DNA of 43,946 nt from Sergeia podlipaevii (lineage: Eukaryota; Euglenozoa; Kinetoplastea; Trypanosomatida; Trypanosomatidae). Positions 18,901-26,107 of this stretch are shown in pieces; the stretch's first letter is position 1, and every line of letters starts with the position of its first letter. The notes under the pieces are model-generated. The model did no database searches. It was not told where the DNA came from and worked only from the letters and a program-made list of their open reading frames with translations. The stretch lies in NCBI GenBank assembly GCA_030849805.1, contig JASANZ010002087.1, forward strand, positions 1 to 43,946, written 5' to 3'. A program made the translations under genes and the position numbers.

Positions 18901-19433
18901 TACCAGCCATTGCGCTCTTTATGGACAGTAGCGTCATTGAGGATAACACTGAGGAGACGATCAATGCAACGATGCTTTCACCAGTTTGCAAGCGCTTTCT
19001 GTCTGTGTGGAAGAAGCAAGATCCCAGCGAAGACGGCATCCAGTGCTGCAATATGCTTAATCGCGTGTCTAATGCGGTGGTGGTGACGGACATGTATGGC
19101 ACAATCATCTACGCCAACGATCTACTTCTGACCTTGACCGGACATGAGGTGCTGGAAGGCAAGAGTGTCGGCATTCTTATGGAAGCTACCGTTGCGGCAG
19201 TGCACAGTGAGTTCATGAAGCACTACATGCGGAACCGCGGCCCGGAAGGGCCGAGAAGGACCAACGTCATGCTTGTCACCAAGGAGGGAGAGTCGCTACA
19301 CGTCATTAACATGATCTCTGAGGCACCTACGAAGAATGACCAGGTGTACTTCTTGAGCGAACTTTGTCCATTTGCAGCAGACGAAGACACACTTCATCCT
19401 CAAAAGAATCAAAAGAAGAACAAGAAGCAATAA
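12996..19433 (+). CDS. Giant multi-span membrane protein with TPR-like region and C-terminal PAS domain (TmcB-like)
   Basis: A 2145-residue protein from ATG 12996 to TAA 19431-19433. Residues about 38-330 hold roughly eight membrane spans. Residues about 440-620 form a helical, TPR-like cytosolic region ending in AIATTERFWSSL, a pattern I associate with Dictyostelium tiny macrocysts protein B and its ciliate relatives. Further spans lie at about 685-712, 912-942, 1158-1190, 1393-1453 (two), 1658-1688, 1709-1737 and 1910-1946. They enclose four probable non-cytosolic regions of about 170-205 residues. Residues about 2018-2125 are a PAS domain (NAVVVTDMYGTIIYAN, then LTGHEVLEGKSV). The C-terminus is Lys/Asn-rich. 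The order suggests a surface or organelle receptor whose ectodomains signal to a cytosolic PAS sensor. No cyclase, kinase or phosphodiesterase domain is visible. The membrane and PAS calls are firm; the TmcB family assignment is from memory of family features and less certain. Confidence 0.8.
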   Translation: MSQSAISAKSLHQNMVRSKTVLTVFHTLHIMMEKVKPYPIFLTYAGMFICQMQYLFLAFSPAYQYNSIIAKQLALFVGVFAGPLFDRDYGPVPLTVYTAVLAIFFGLLLMGFILLIVALVFGHLLEHRSFLLALHVVLNIISGWMYIPLLNLFLGAMMCKDGQVLNFSESKCNTPMHLTNLILGSTGIVITFGISLIMCWEYDLNPLSTHPLARAHGYFDIVFLIFKTALIIFYNILVMSGNIGAYGVLCAISSLLLILIIINMLPYYHISTTSLMTGIFSAVMAVSIINSLYGFNVDGLGGTVYSAHCFLTLCVLPMAWLFGFCLGPFRVNSEFASKLGGLFYYGVTAEHVAQIPFPRTLRASEANVVSVNLRNLEKELIQEMSIEEGNAVKHPSSDSGEAAVKSSVQATSDNSDAYESIVNRRSVEFLIPYLHRVIFVTDTEVSTRFLHHYTTSTGEVVRHSAAQLAFALRLYFRGLVHFRQSGYVSVSLGWFLYIYCNRTGAVMELLRELENRRHVNLDYMVMFKAYRLEACAKEALGYRDAAHLFALQRARQHHRQAIATTERFWSSLNRKEDALTLILINSQLAQQRSAATSEYRLAVSTSQEDRTTLYSLSAFVEDLYNEKDVAQELRNTIDEIELQKKNNMMRGAARSNHSKHHVNFNEVLAATKMDRAAKNQNRSFEKILFMILIYGGIFIALVASAVLMALSIHNAKVSTRSALAMVNANMARAYGYSASYNSMLASIFYYENSCATSSTACSSNLDYIEMLQSVSSAEMNMRIQQNIATYGDHGPSLSSRAYNFLVNGMLLVRFNPQGKGMYDGTMCCKDGISVTLYAKLTSVLEGILIPMVQWIAVPHTSGYITTMVNRMQHTQTYMHYMQFVTDGDMDTVMDSLVSLCKATFADLNDLKISMLSGMIACLVIIIIALAVTVAAFYINVEWIAKNRIMMMGLFTSIPTIFVEQLREQTENRLVAFEVSTDVREDGEDLQLASQGDDEYSDDAEEPIAGMNRLRSSTRRSGDAMREANSSYVATLLQSKPQRSCFKVGATSSSSPRGPVAASIKSVHFRLTQRDLADRPRARLYEPKVHVSGKELIEEFEKNLVELDDEVSKEKQMCAQQLRDANTVRKINTSYRVQWSQIKERMAAWNTNTSLFKKLYHGVLIPVLLMLSAVTLTLVAIAFTATAETIINETNGIAGLSQLYEYVAQFYSFDFDVSSFCNFFYTDARDRVVEYAFVSSSYQSIVARMAKQYDTTILDVASEMNTLMSVTLRPVLSDIIYASLGARGGYALGSYDIIRSPYLSTFSYGQGDSDPVLLSNFYPSAFSDPEEYTIPMLEDMPDGAGQFYGEVLPLHRRDRFFVDSANIYNALSSSANHAFLICDGALESTMSTSRTLDIVSIIFSPLVTIGASAALYVARKRKLGRVLNITLFIGVIASVVSVALCVALYFEHARRGSLNWTHRGLDATGQFFSLFFNRMARLEQYFHYDRPNVILEIMAAAPMFIEKTLDVTLNGKTTLASIASVDDIVKADQNYWRIQQIAMLLAYCGHFKIQNPTGAPNDCLATSPVSNTWYNAATEETYESDVIRYGKDHPTLHYTNTFNDLQRPGNDLLDMARFTVFGLRGSDYFKEVCAAVDAATSSVAAASLVAVKKDNSIDRTLGIATITMLSVMVLCFLVATLLPAAKFIRGVAQGRNCETVSATVKVSYGSLLTKVNICGGVFVVLAVLQFALAVAPLGSGKQASDICHHSALRVAELTRSMALVTYGAHAVNAQSPDLASTAFASLASSVEQLEDSRQYLYFRDDAASNAYGKVPSLTDRQRQIMFTPFGGGRTTIDGLYTQFISILKDLLAFKPITELSPPNAPVNPKNTFVLSEDQVDWVNSHVKTLTNTYTDVIDGLEQSTALYESQVPSQLYATMVPAIVIFVVTLIVMSLAAIFIIPKYFNEVDKGEEETRLLLKAAPKVVHDAVPAIALFMDSSVIEDNTEETINATMLSPVCKRFLSVWKKQDPSEDGIQCCNMLNRVSNAVVVTDMYGTIIYANDLLLTLTGHEVLEGKSVGILMEATVAAVHSEFMKHYMRNRGPEGPRRTNVMLVTKEGESLHVINMISEAPTKNDQVYFLSELCPFAADEDTLHPQKNQKKNKKQ

Positions 19434-19610
19434 CTTTAAAAAAAAATAGAAAAGGGTAGAGAGAAAGAAAACAGAGCTGAAGAGAAGTGTATCTTGTCCC
19501 TGTGTATGTTTGGTTACGTACTTATTGTGGTTGCTTTCTTTAGTAGTAGTGTGCTCTCTGATGTTTCTCTTTTGGTGATGTTCTTTTTGGATACGTGATT
19601 ACATTTTTAT

Positions 19611-19638
19611 TATTTTCGGTCATGCAATGACGAAAATA
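19611..19638 (+). other. Hairpin in the 3' flank of the TmcB-like gene
   Basis: A 12-bp stem with one bulged G closes a 3-base GCA loop (19624-19626). It lies about 180 bases after the stop codon, so it should be in the 3' UTR. It may be a structural RNA element affecting stability or translation; no known family is recognised. Confidence 0.5.
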
Positions 19639-20692
19639 GCAAAAAGGGATGTTTATGCTAAGTTGATTGTGACTTTTGGGAGAGAGTGGAAAGGAGTGGA
19701 GTTAACATGTACGATAGGAATCTATATATTTATACTGTGATTTTGTTGTTGTTTAAACCTTTTTTTCTCCTTATTTTTTTTTTTTTTACTAATGCATTTG
19801 GAAAAAAAGAATATGAAGGAAATGAAAGAAAATGCATGTCAGTGTGTACTTGCTACTTATTGTGGTGGCGGTAGCTGCTACTTTTTATAGTAAAACAGAT
19901 GAAAGGGATACAGGACAATTTTGCCCAAACTTTTGGTCAATATAGGAGTCTATGCAATTCATTTTTGTTTGTGATGTTTTTCTTTTCTATACTGTTTTTT
20001 TTTTCTCGTGTTGCTCTTAATTTTGTTGGTGGCCAGAATGATTATTTGGGGTTGGAATATGTACATATGTATACCTATATATATATATCATTTGGCACTT
20101 TTTACATTTTCTTTCTCTTTCTTTATTCAATTATTTTTGTTTGACTATTACTTTTATTGTTATCCACTTTTGATGGCGATACCATTCTTAGCTAAGCAGT
20201 TACAGCATTTTCTTTTTCCTTTGAGCAAAGAAAAAAAGAAGTTTTACTGGTATTAGATCTACCTTGTTGACTGCTAAACTGCTAAAATGGTTAAGTGTTC
20301 AGCCACTTTTGGTGTTCTTGTATTTTACATATATATTTCACCTTTTTTTTTCAGAAACACTTCTCAGCAAGAGAAAAACGTCTTCTGCTGCTGCCTTTTT
20401 TTTTGGTTTCTGTCAAACATGTATGCCCATTATACATGCATGAGCCCACAGTTACATATTATATAGTCTACAGTAGCGAATGCTTTTCTCTGATAATATG
20501 TTAGTGTTACGCTGCTTGAATCTCTGTTGAATAACTGCAAAAAAAAAAAAAAAGATGTATAACCGTATCCCTCTTGCTTCTCTTTTTTTATCTTATACTG
20601 CTTGAATGTCCTCATGCACACGTGCTGGGCCAAACTTGCATGATACTGGAAGTCAGTATTCTTTCTCTCCCGAAAGTAAATATGCAATATAC

Positions 20693-20714
20693 ATATATAT
20701 ATATATATATATAT
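20693..20714 (+). repeat. (AT)11 dinucleotide repeat
   Basis: A perfect AT tract about 100 bases upstream of the predicted acceptor AG at 20814-20815. Confidence 0.95.
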
Positions 20715-20737
20715 GTTTTTTTAACACTCGCCTACAC

Positions 20738-20815
20738 ATCTATTTTTTTTCCTCTTTCATTTATACCTCTGTTTTTTTGCACTTCAAAATCACTTTCCTT
20801 TCTCTGTATTTAAAG
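20738..20815 (+). promoter_or_regulatory. Predicted trans-splice acceptor for the gene at 20882
   Basis: A strong pyrimidine-rich region with T8, T7 and mixed C/T runs, followed by AG at 20814-20815. The leader would be about 66 bases. This site decides the start: the open frame extends upstream past it, but that part would not be in the mRNA, so ATG 20882 is the first usable start. Confidence 0.6.
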
Positions 20816-20881
20816 GTGACAGCAAACACATATATACGGCTAACTTGTTCTTTGTTTTTACTACATACTTTCTCATTTCCT

Positions 20882-22408
20882 ATGCGCGCTACTAGCATTT
20901 GCCCTACTGTCTTCATACGCAGAGCGCTGAATATTTCTAACTGCCTTAGCAATGCCTCCACCATCACTGCGTCGCGTGCAGTGAGCCACCACAAAGGGCC
21001 TTCTTCAGTAGTGAAGGCACCTATCGCCAATACCGTCAAGGAAGAGCGTCCCAGTTCCTCACTGTCACTGAAGCAACACCCGATGGAAGTATTAACGGAG
21101 GTTTTCAAGCTTCATCCATCGGCTCTCCGGTTGCATCGCGAGCTTACCATCTCTCTTGCACGTGGCGATGCCGAGCAAGCAGCAGATCTTGCAGCAGTGC
21201 TTGCGAATACAGTTCGTCGCGTGACGAGTTCTGTTGGCAGCAAGGAAGAGGTCGGCGAACCACAAAGGGAGAAGGCATCTGTTGAAGATAAGCAGGAAGG
21301 AGACACGCCTCCTGCTCCTCTGGCCAACGACCTTGCAGAGGCAATGGAAAAGACAAGAGGGATTCTTTTTGAGAGTCTTCGCAGTGATGGTGGCGCTTTG
21401 GGCGGGCAGTCAGCACGATCCTCTTCTCCTGCAAGTGCGCAGTCACGAAATGCTGAAGAGGAGCGGCGTACCGTCGTCCCATTTTGGCGCTCACCAGCCC
21501 ACCTGTGCATCACCATGCTCGAGAGCACCTTTGAGACAACAGTGCCATCGGACGAGGAGAACCCACTTACCGAGGCAGGTCAGCGCGCACTGACGCACGA
21601 GGAGCGGCAGCTTATCATACTGGATGAGTACTTGGAGCACAGCGGCGATCACTGGAAGGCGCAAAAGGCTGCTGTGGCCAAAATCGTGGTAGATGTGGCA
21701 CGCACATTGAACGTTACCCCGGAGGATCTTCATGTCTCTGAAGGCGGACGTGAAGTGCCAGCGTCTGCTGGACAACGCCAACACCACGGCCACCACCTCA
21801 ACGCATTGAAACATTGCAATATTATTATCCGCTGTGAGGCGCCGGAAGCCATTTCCGCGTTGGCCACAGCTGGTGGCTCCTCTTCTCCCACGAGTTCCAC
21901 CACTCTGTCTGACCTCGCCCAAGCCAAGGCTTTAAAGGAGCTAGCCGTTCTGAAGGAACGCATGACCTCGCATGGGGCTCCGCTCTCACTCAAGGATGAG
22001 GAGGTTGCGCTCTACGAGCTGGTTATGAGCAATAGTACTATGCGATATGTGGTAGGACTGCATACGGACCTGCAGCGCGCCTTGGATACAAGCGAGGGAA
22101 TTAAAAGGGCAATGGCGGCCGTGGCTGGAGCGGCCAAGGACAGTGAAGGTGGCAACGGTGATGGAAACATGACTGGTTCTGCGTTTTTTGTCAATGAAGT
22201 GATTCACGCCTTACACAAGACCTCGGAAGCTATAGAGCAAGACGCAACGCAGGGCAATGAGGGTGACCTCCAGGCGACGGAGGAGCTTACGGTGGAACGG
22301 GTGGAAGCAGCGCGTGTGCTCGCAATGCCGGTGCTACCGTTCACCTTCATGCTCAAGTGCTGTCTGTGGTTTGAGATGCCGCATGATGCTATGATGGGAT
22401 CTAAGTAG
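20882..22408 (+). CDS. Probable mitochondrial protein of unknown function
   Basis: A 508-residue protein from ATG 20882 to TAG 22406-22408. The first 53 residues contain no acidic residue and carry Arg, Lys, Ser and hydrophobics, a good mitochondrial presequence. A helical segment follows (about 65-115, with Ala-rich helices), then a low-complexity Glu/Ser/Ala stretch (about 118-190). A more ordered region from about 200 includes VVPFWRSPAHLCITMLE and the charged helix LTHEERQLIILDEYLEH. After a His/Ser-rich linker (about 295-350), further helices run to the end (VLPFTFMLKCCLWFEMP). I see no catalytic motif, metal site, PPR repeat or membrane span. It could be a lineage-specific subunit of a mitochondrial complex such as the ribosome or RNA-editing machinery, but that is only a guess from its targeting and divergence. 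The gene itself is well supported. Confidence 0.75.
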   Translation: MRATSICPTVFIRRALNISNCLSNASTITASRAVSHHKGPSSVVKAPIANTVKEERPSSSLSLKQHPMEVLTEVFKLHPSALRLHRELTISLARGDAEQAADLAAVLANTVRRVTSSVGSKEEVGEPQREKASVEDKQEGDTPPAPLANDLAEAMEKTRGILFESLRSDGGALGGQSARSSSPASAQSRNAEEERRTVVPFWRSPAHLCITMLESTFETTVPSDEENPLTEAGQRALTHEERQLIILDEYLEHSGDHWKAQKAAVAKIVVDVARTLNVTPEDLHVSEGGREVPASAGQRQHHGHHLNALKHCNIIIRCEAPEAISALATAGGSSSPTSSTTLSDLAQAKALKELAVLKERMTSHGAPLSLKDEEVALYELVMSNSTMRYVVGLHTDLQRALDTSEGIKRAMAAVAGAAKDSEGGNGDGNMTGSAFFVNEVIHALHKTSEAIEQDATQGNEGDLQATEELTVERVEAARVLAMPVLPFTFMLKCCLWFEMPHDAMMGSK

Positions 22409-22915
22409 TGTCACCACAAAACAAAAAAATGCTGAAGGACTGTGAGAAATTTGCTGGATGCCTAAACATTTAACAACAGATTTATCTTTCACATACGCAT
22501 ACACACACATATACACATACATATTGTGCACTCCTATATATGCATTTTAAACTGGTCCAAGTGTCTTTGTTTTATTGTTGTTGTTGTTTTTTTCTGGATA
22601 GTGCGGGGGGGAGATCATTGCACTCTGTATCCGAGCGACTTTCTTCTGCTGTCTCCAACTTAACTCCTACTTTTTTCTTCCTCCTGCTGTTGCAACTATC
22701 AACCCTCACTTGTTTGCCCGATGTGTGTCATATATATTCATTTTTATATGATAGAGTGCACGAACAGACAGCTGTATCTTATTTTTATTATCTTACATAT
22801 AAAAATAATAGGTTCCTCTCACATACAGAGATAAACAGATTAGGTCTGTGTGTGGTGGGGGGAGAAAAAAAGAAGGTGTTGCATTTTTTTTTTTTAGCCC
22901 GACGGCTTCGTGATC
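22409..22915 (+). other. Short spacer upstream of the Kelch gene
   Basis: A 507-base spacer, among the shorter ones here. It has a CA/TA-rich stretch near 22495-22530, scattered T-rich tracts, and ends in a T13 tract with AG at 22896-22897. No gene is supported. Confidence 0.6.
22884..22897 (+). promoter_or_regulatory. Predicted trans-splice acceptor for the Kelch gene
   Basis: Thirteen consecutive T residues end directly in AG at 22896-22897. The leader would be 18 bases before ATG 22916, which supports that ATG rather than the upstream in-frame GTG at 22910. Confidence 0.6.
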
Positions 22916-25900
22916 ATGAAGCGAACACGAGGCAAGAATAGTATCAGCAGCCTGTCGCTGCAGCGCAGCACAGAATTTGACCATTTTGGAGCCTCTACTA
23001 GCATGAACAGCATGGGGTCAAACAAGCGAACTAAGCGTCGCGGCAAGGCTGGTCTTGCCTCTACATCATCACTTCTTCGCGCAAACAGTGACAACGACTC
23101 TTTTCCAACTCAACCAGATGTCCGAAAAGCTGACCGCCATAATAGTGGCACTGGCGGTAGCGCGGTACGGGTTGTCACCGCCTTCAGGGGTGGCGTGATT
23201 CCAGAGCACAAGGGGCACATGCCACGTGTAGGCCACACCGCTGTGCTGTATCAGAGGGATTTTTATATCTTTGGCGGCATCAACGCAAAGGGCCAGTACA
23301 GTAGCCATCTATACAAGCATGAAAAGCGCAGCTTGCAGTGGGAGGAAGTGCGCGGCGTTGGCATTGTCCCACCTGGGCGAGCTAACCACACTGCGGTGCT
23401 GTCCAAGACAAAAATTCTCATCTATGGGGGACATAGGAACCTCGAGGTGTTTGACGATTTATTTAGCTATGACTTGGCAGCCTCGCGTTGGGACAAGATT
23501 GGGTATGAAAAGAGCCAGGGCCCTGGCCCTGTGTTTCTGCACTCCGCCACCATTGTGCCGACGCTTCATTGCATGATCATCATGGGTGGCTTTCATCAAC
23601 GGCAGCACAACCGCTACATTGGGCATTCCTTTGATATTCGCAACCGTGTCTGGACTGGCATTCCTGGGCCCGCTGCGGTCAATCCTCAACATCTACAACT
23701 CGTCACTACAACTTTTTATGAACCGTCCTCCTCGCTGATTGTCATTGGGTTGGTAGAGCTGGACACAGTCGTTATGCCGCCTCCCTCTGTGTACACGATG
23801 AACGTGCACAGCTCCGTGTGGAAGAAAATTGACACCTCTGCCTCGCCAGAGAGCCCTATTCCTTTTCGCCTCGATTTGGTGTGGAATGTGTTCATGCGCG
23901 ACTTTATTGCCATGGATGGCTTTTATGAAGAGTTGCAGCGCAGCTGGTACTTTCCTATTAGTCTCGAGCTGATTGAGGAGGCTCTCATTAGCAGACAGGG
24001 AAGCCGCCCAACGGTATCGCAGCCCGGAAAGATTCAGAGGCCCGACTACGGATTCTTTAAACTGCAGGTTGATGAGATGAGCTGGTCAATAGTGCCCACG
24101 GGCTTCCCACGCAAGATGCTTTCTGAGATTGCAGTTCGGCATCGCGAACGGGTGCAGAAGCCGAGTGCAGTGAACGCGTGGAGGCAGAATCTCGCTAGTA
24201 TTCAAGCCCAGCATCAGCGCTTACAGCAGGCGCAGGCGCAGCAACAGCTTATGGAGGAAGTGGGGCTGCATACGATGTCCAACACTGGAGCGGGGGGTGC
24301 CACTACTGCTGCTACTGTTGCCGCTGCCGCAACACACCACGGCAACGTCATTCAACATATGGTTTCTCGCCGCTCATCAATGTCCGTGGAATCAGCCGCA
24401 ACAGTGGCGACGCTCCCGCAGGGAATTGCTAGCGCTGGTGTCGGAAGTGTAGTCGGGGGTGGGAGTACCAGTGGGACAAGCATTGTTGCCAATCCCATCC
24501 CTCCCATGCCTTTATCATCTGAACTACCAGGTCAAAGCTCGACGCCGTATGCCTTTTCTGTACAAGGGGAGCCGCAGTTCTTTCGTAAGTACGTGTATGC
24601 AGCATTCAGAGACCCCACCACTGGCACGAAGCCCAAGCCGATGCAGTATCTTATTATGCACGGCGGTCTGGCGCCAGGCGAGAACTACGCGATGCTCATG
24701 TTTACCCCTGTTTACAGTCGTGTAGACGCCTTTAGTGCTGGGAAAATTTACGAAAGTGCCACGGATGTGGAGGACGGCAACCCTATGCGTTGGGACGAAA
24801 ACATGGACGATGACTTGCACGCTCACAGTGTCGTTAGTGGTATGTCCATGTCGGCACAGAGAGGTCCCCTGAGCGGTAGTGGTGAACTGGATGGCAGCAG
24901 CTCTATGAATGAGGACATGGAGGCCCTAGCACGCTCTGCTTGCTTGCTTCCTATGCTTCCCTGCATGCGCAGCCAGTACAACGCAAAGCGCTTCGCCGTG
25001 TTGTTCCATCCAAACAACTCCACCCGCAACGAGCGCATGGTGCCGCACCCACACATGCCCATTGCCATACTCGAGCACGAAAAGGATGTCCACCATTGGT
25101 CGCATCAGTATTACAGCGATTCTCGTCGCTGGCTTGCTGAGAAACTGAAAGACGCTGTTGCGGATGATCGACAGCTTCGCAGAAGTAGGAGGCGTCTGCA
25201 AGGCGGCGGTGCTGGTGGTAGTGCCGGTAGCGGTGCTGGTGCTGGGGATGGGGCAAGTGGTGGTGCTATGGGGAGTTCTGTGGGTGGCCTTGATAGCAGT
25301 GATGATGAAGACTTGGATTTATCCACTACAGGGGATGTCACAGCAACAGCAGCGGGAGCCAAGCGCAAGGGTGGCGCCGACGCCACGCAGGCGATCGTAG
25401 AGGAGGCGTTTGGTACGTCGTCTACCAAGGCTGCTGCCAAGGCGAAGGGGGAAAAGCGTAAAGAGTACAAGAGGGACTTCTTTGAGTCTCGCGGTTTGGA
25501 CGTGTTCAACGTTACAGAGCTCACGGAAGCAGTTGACACAGCCAAGGCCGCTGCCGCTGCCGATCAAGAGGACTCGCGCATGGATGACGTTTCACGCTCT
25601 GCCCTATCTGAGACAGTTCCGCCTGGTCTAGAGCGGCTGTGGATGCGGGTGAAGCGTCACAGCGAGCAGCAACGATTGCCGTCGTCTATTTTTCAAAGCA
25701 GCAGTAGTGGTGCCCCACATGTGGCCGATTTAGGGAGTGCCATGGCGTACGTGATTCTTCACAATGCCATCTCTGCTCTCGACGGAGATGCATCCCCTGA
25801 GTCCAATGTGCGTCGTGCAAAGTACCGCTGGCGCTACCTTCGCTCTCTCGTACGCACCGGCGAGGCCGCATTTATTCTGTACCGCATCAGTCAAGAGGAA

Positions 25901-26107
25901 TCCAAGATGAAAGGCCAACCCATTACCAGCTCGCCTGGGCTTGTGCTTGCACCAGAGCTACATCTAGTAGGGCCTACCCGTCCATACAAGATCCCCGCGC
26001 GCCCCATCCCCTATACAGTGCCGCACCCACCAAAGCAGGCGGCGAGATTTGCGGAGGTTTGTCCAAGTGGCATGGTAGTATATCACGGTATGAAGCATGT
26101 AAAGTAG
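22916..26107 (+). CDS. Kelch-repeat protein with long low-complexity insertions
   Basis: A 1063-residue protein from ATG 22916 to TAG 26105-26107. The N-terminus is basic (KRTRGKN, then NKRTKRRGKAG near 38-48), perhaps a nuclear signal. Residues about 98-310 hold at least three Kelch blades: RVGHTAVLYQRDFYIFGG, GRANHTAVLSKTKILIYGG, then FLHSATIVPTLHCMIIMGG, each followed by a partner strand with an aromatic residue. A further blade-like strand pair, YLIMHGGLAPGENYAMLMF, lies near 575-600 after a Gln/Ala/Ser/Gly-rich insertion (about 430-550), so the propeller may be split. Residues about 755-805 are Gly/Ser-rich and acidic. A structured helical C-terminal part follows (about 895-1000, with YRWRYLRSLVRTGEAAFILYRI). 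Kelch propellers bind protein partners, for example in ubiquitin ligases or cytoskeletal scaffolds. No BTB, F-box or kinase domain is seen here. Partner and role are unknown. Confidence 0.8.
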   Translation: MKRTRGKNSISSLSLQRSTEFDHFGASTSMNSMGSNKRTKRRGKAGLASTSSLLRANSDNDSFPTQPDVRKADRHNSGTGGSAVRVVTAFRGGVIPEHKGHMPRVGHTAVLYQRDFYIFGGINAKGQYSSHLYKHEKRSLQWEEVRGVGIVPPGRANHTAVLSKTKILIYGGHRNLEVFDDLFSYDLAASRWDKIGYEKSQGPGPVFLHSATIVPTLHCMIIMGGFHQRQHNRYIGHSFDIRNRVWTGIPGPAAVNPQHLQLVTTTFYEPSSSLIVIGLVELDTVVMPPPSVYTMNVHSSVWKKIDTSASPESPIPFRLDLVWNVFMRDFIAMDGFYEELQRSWYFPISLELIEEALISRQGSRPTVSQPGKIQRPDYGFFKLQVDEMSWSIVPTGFPRKMLSEIAVRHRERVQKPSAVNAWRQNLASIQAQHQRLQQAQAQQQLMEEVGLHTMSNTGAGGATTAATVAAAATHHGNVIQHMVSRRSSMSVESAATVATLPQGIASAGVGSVVGGGSTSGTSIVANPIPPMPLSSELPGQSSTPYAFSVQGEPQFFRKYVYAAFRDPTTGTKPKPMQYLIMHGGLAPGENYAMLMFTPVYSRVDAFSAGKIYESATDVEDGNPMRWDENMDDDLHAHSVVSGMSMSAQRGPLSGSGELDGSSSMNEDMEALARSACLLPMLPCMRSQYNAKRFAVLFHPNNSTRNERMVPHPHMPIAILEHEKDVHHWSHQYYSDSRRWLAEKLKDAVADDRQLRRSRRRLQGGGAGGSAGSGAGAGDGASGGAMGSSVGGLDSSDDEDLDLSTTGDVTATAAGAKRKGGADATQAIVEEAFGTSSTKAAAKAKGEKRKEYKRDFFESRGLDVFNVTELTEAVDTAKAAAAADQEDSRMDDVSRSALSETVPPGLERLWMRVKRHSEQQRLPSSIFQSSSSGAPHVADLGSAMAYVILHNAISALDGDASPESNVRRAKYRWRYLRSLVRTGEAAFILYRISQEESKMKGQPITSSPGLVLAPELHLVGPTRPYKIPARPIPYTVPHPPKQAARFAEVCPSGMVVYHGMKHVK

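Larger units (their letters stand above)
19434..20881 (+). other. Spacer between the TmcB-like gene and the gene at 20882
   Basis: About 1.45 kb of T-rich sequence with a hairpin at 19611-19638, A14-A15 near 20540, an (AT)11 tract at 20693-20714, and a pyrimidine tract with acceptor before 20815. Short open frames are present but consist of Phe/Leu/Tyr runs typical of translated T-rich DNA. No gene is supported. Confidence 0.6.

Noticed and set aside
18509..19108. 199-codon minus-strand frame inside the TmcB-like gene
   Set aside because: Antisense shadow of a well-supported coding region including membrane spans and the start of the PAS domain.
19899..20144. 81-codon ATG-started frame after the TmcB-like gene
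   Set aside because: Aromatic-rich low-complexity reading of T-rich DNA; no support beyond being open.
20606..20881. Upstream extension of the frame of the gene at 20882
   Set aside because: It crosses an AT microsatellite and the predicted pyrimidine tract and acceptor, and contains no usable ATG after the acceptor.
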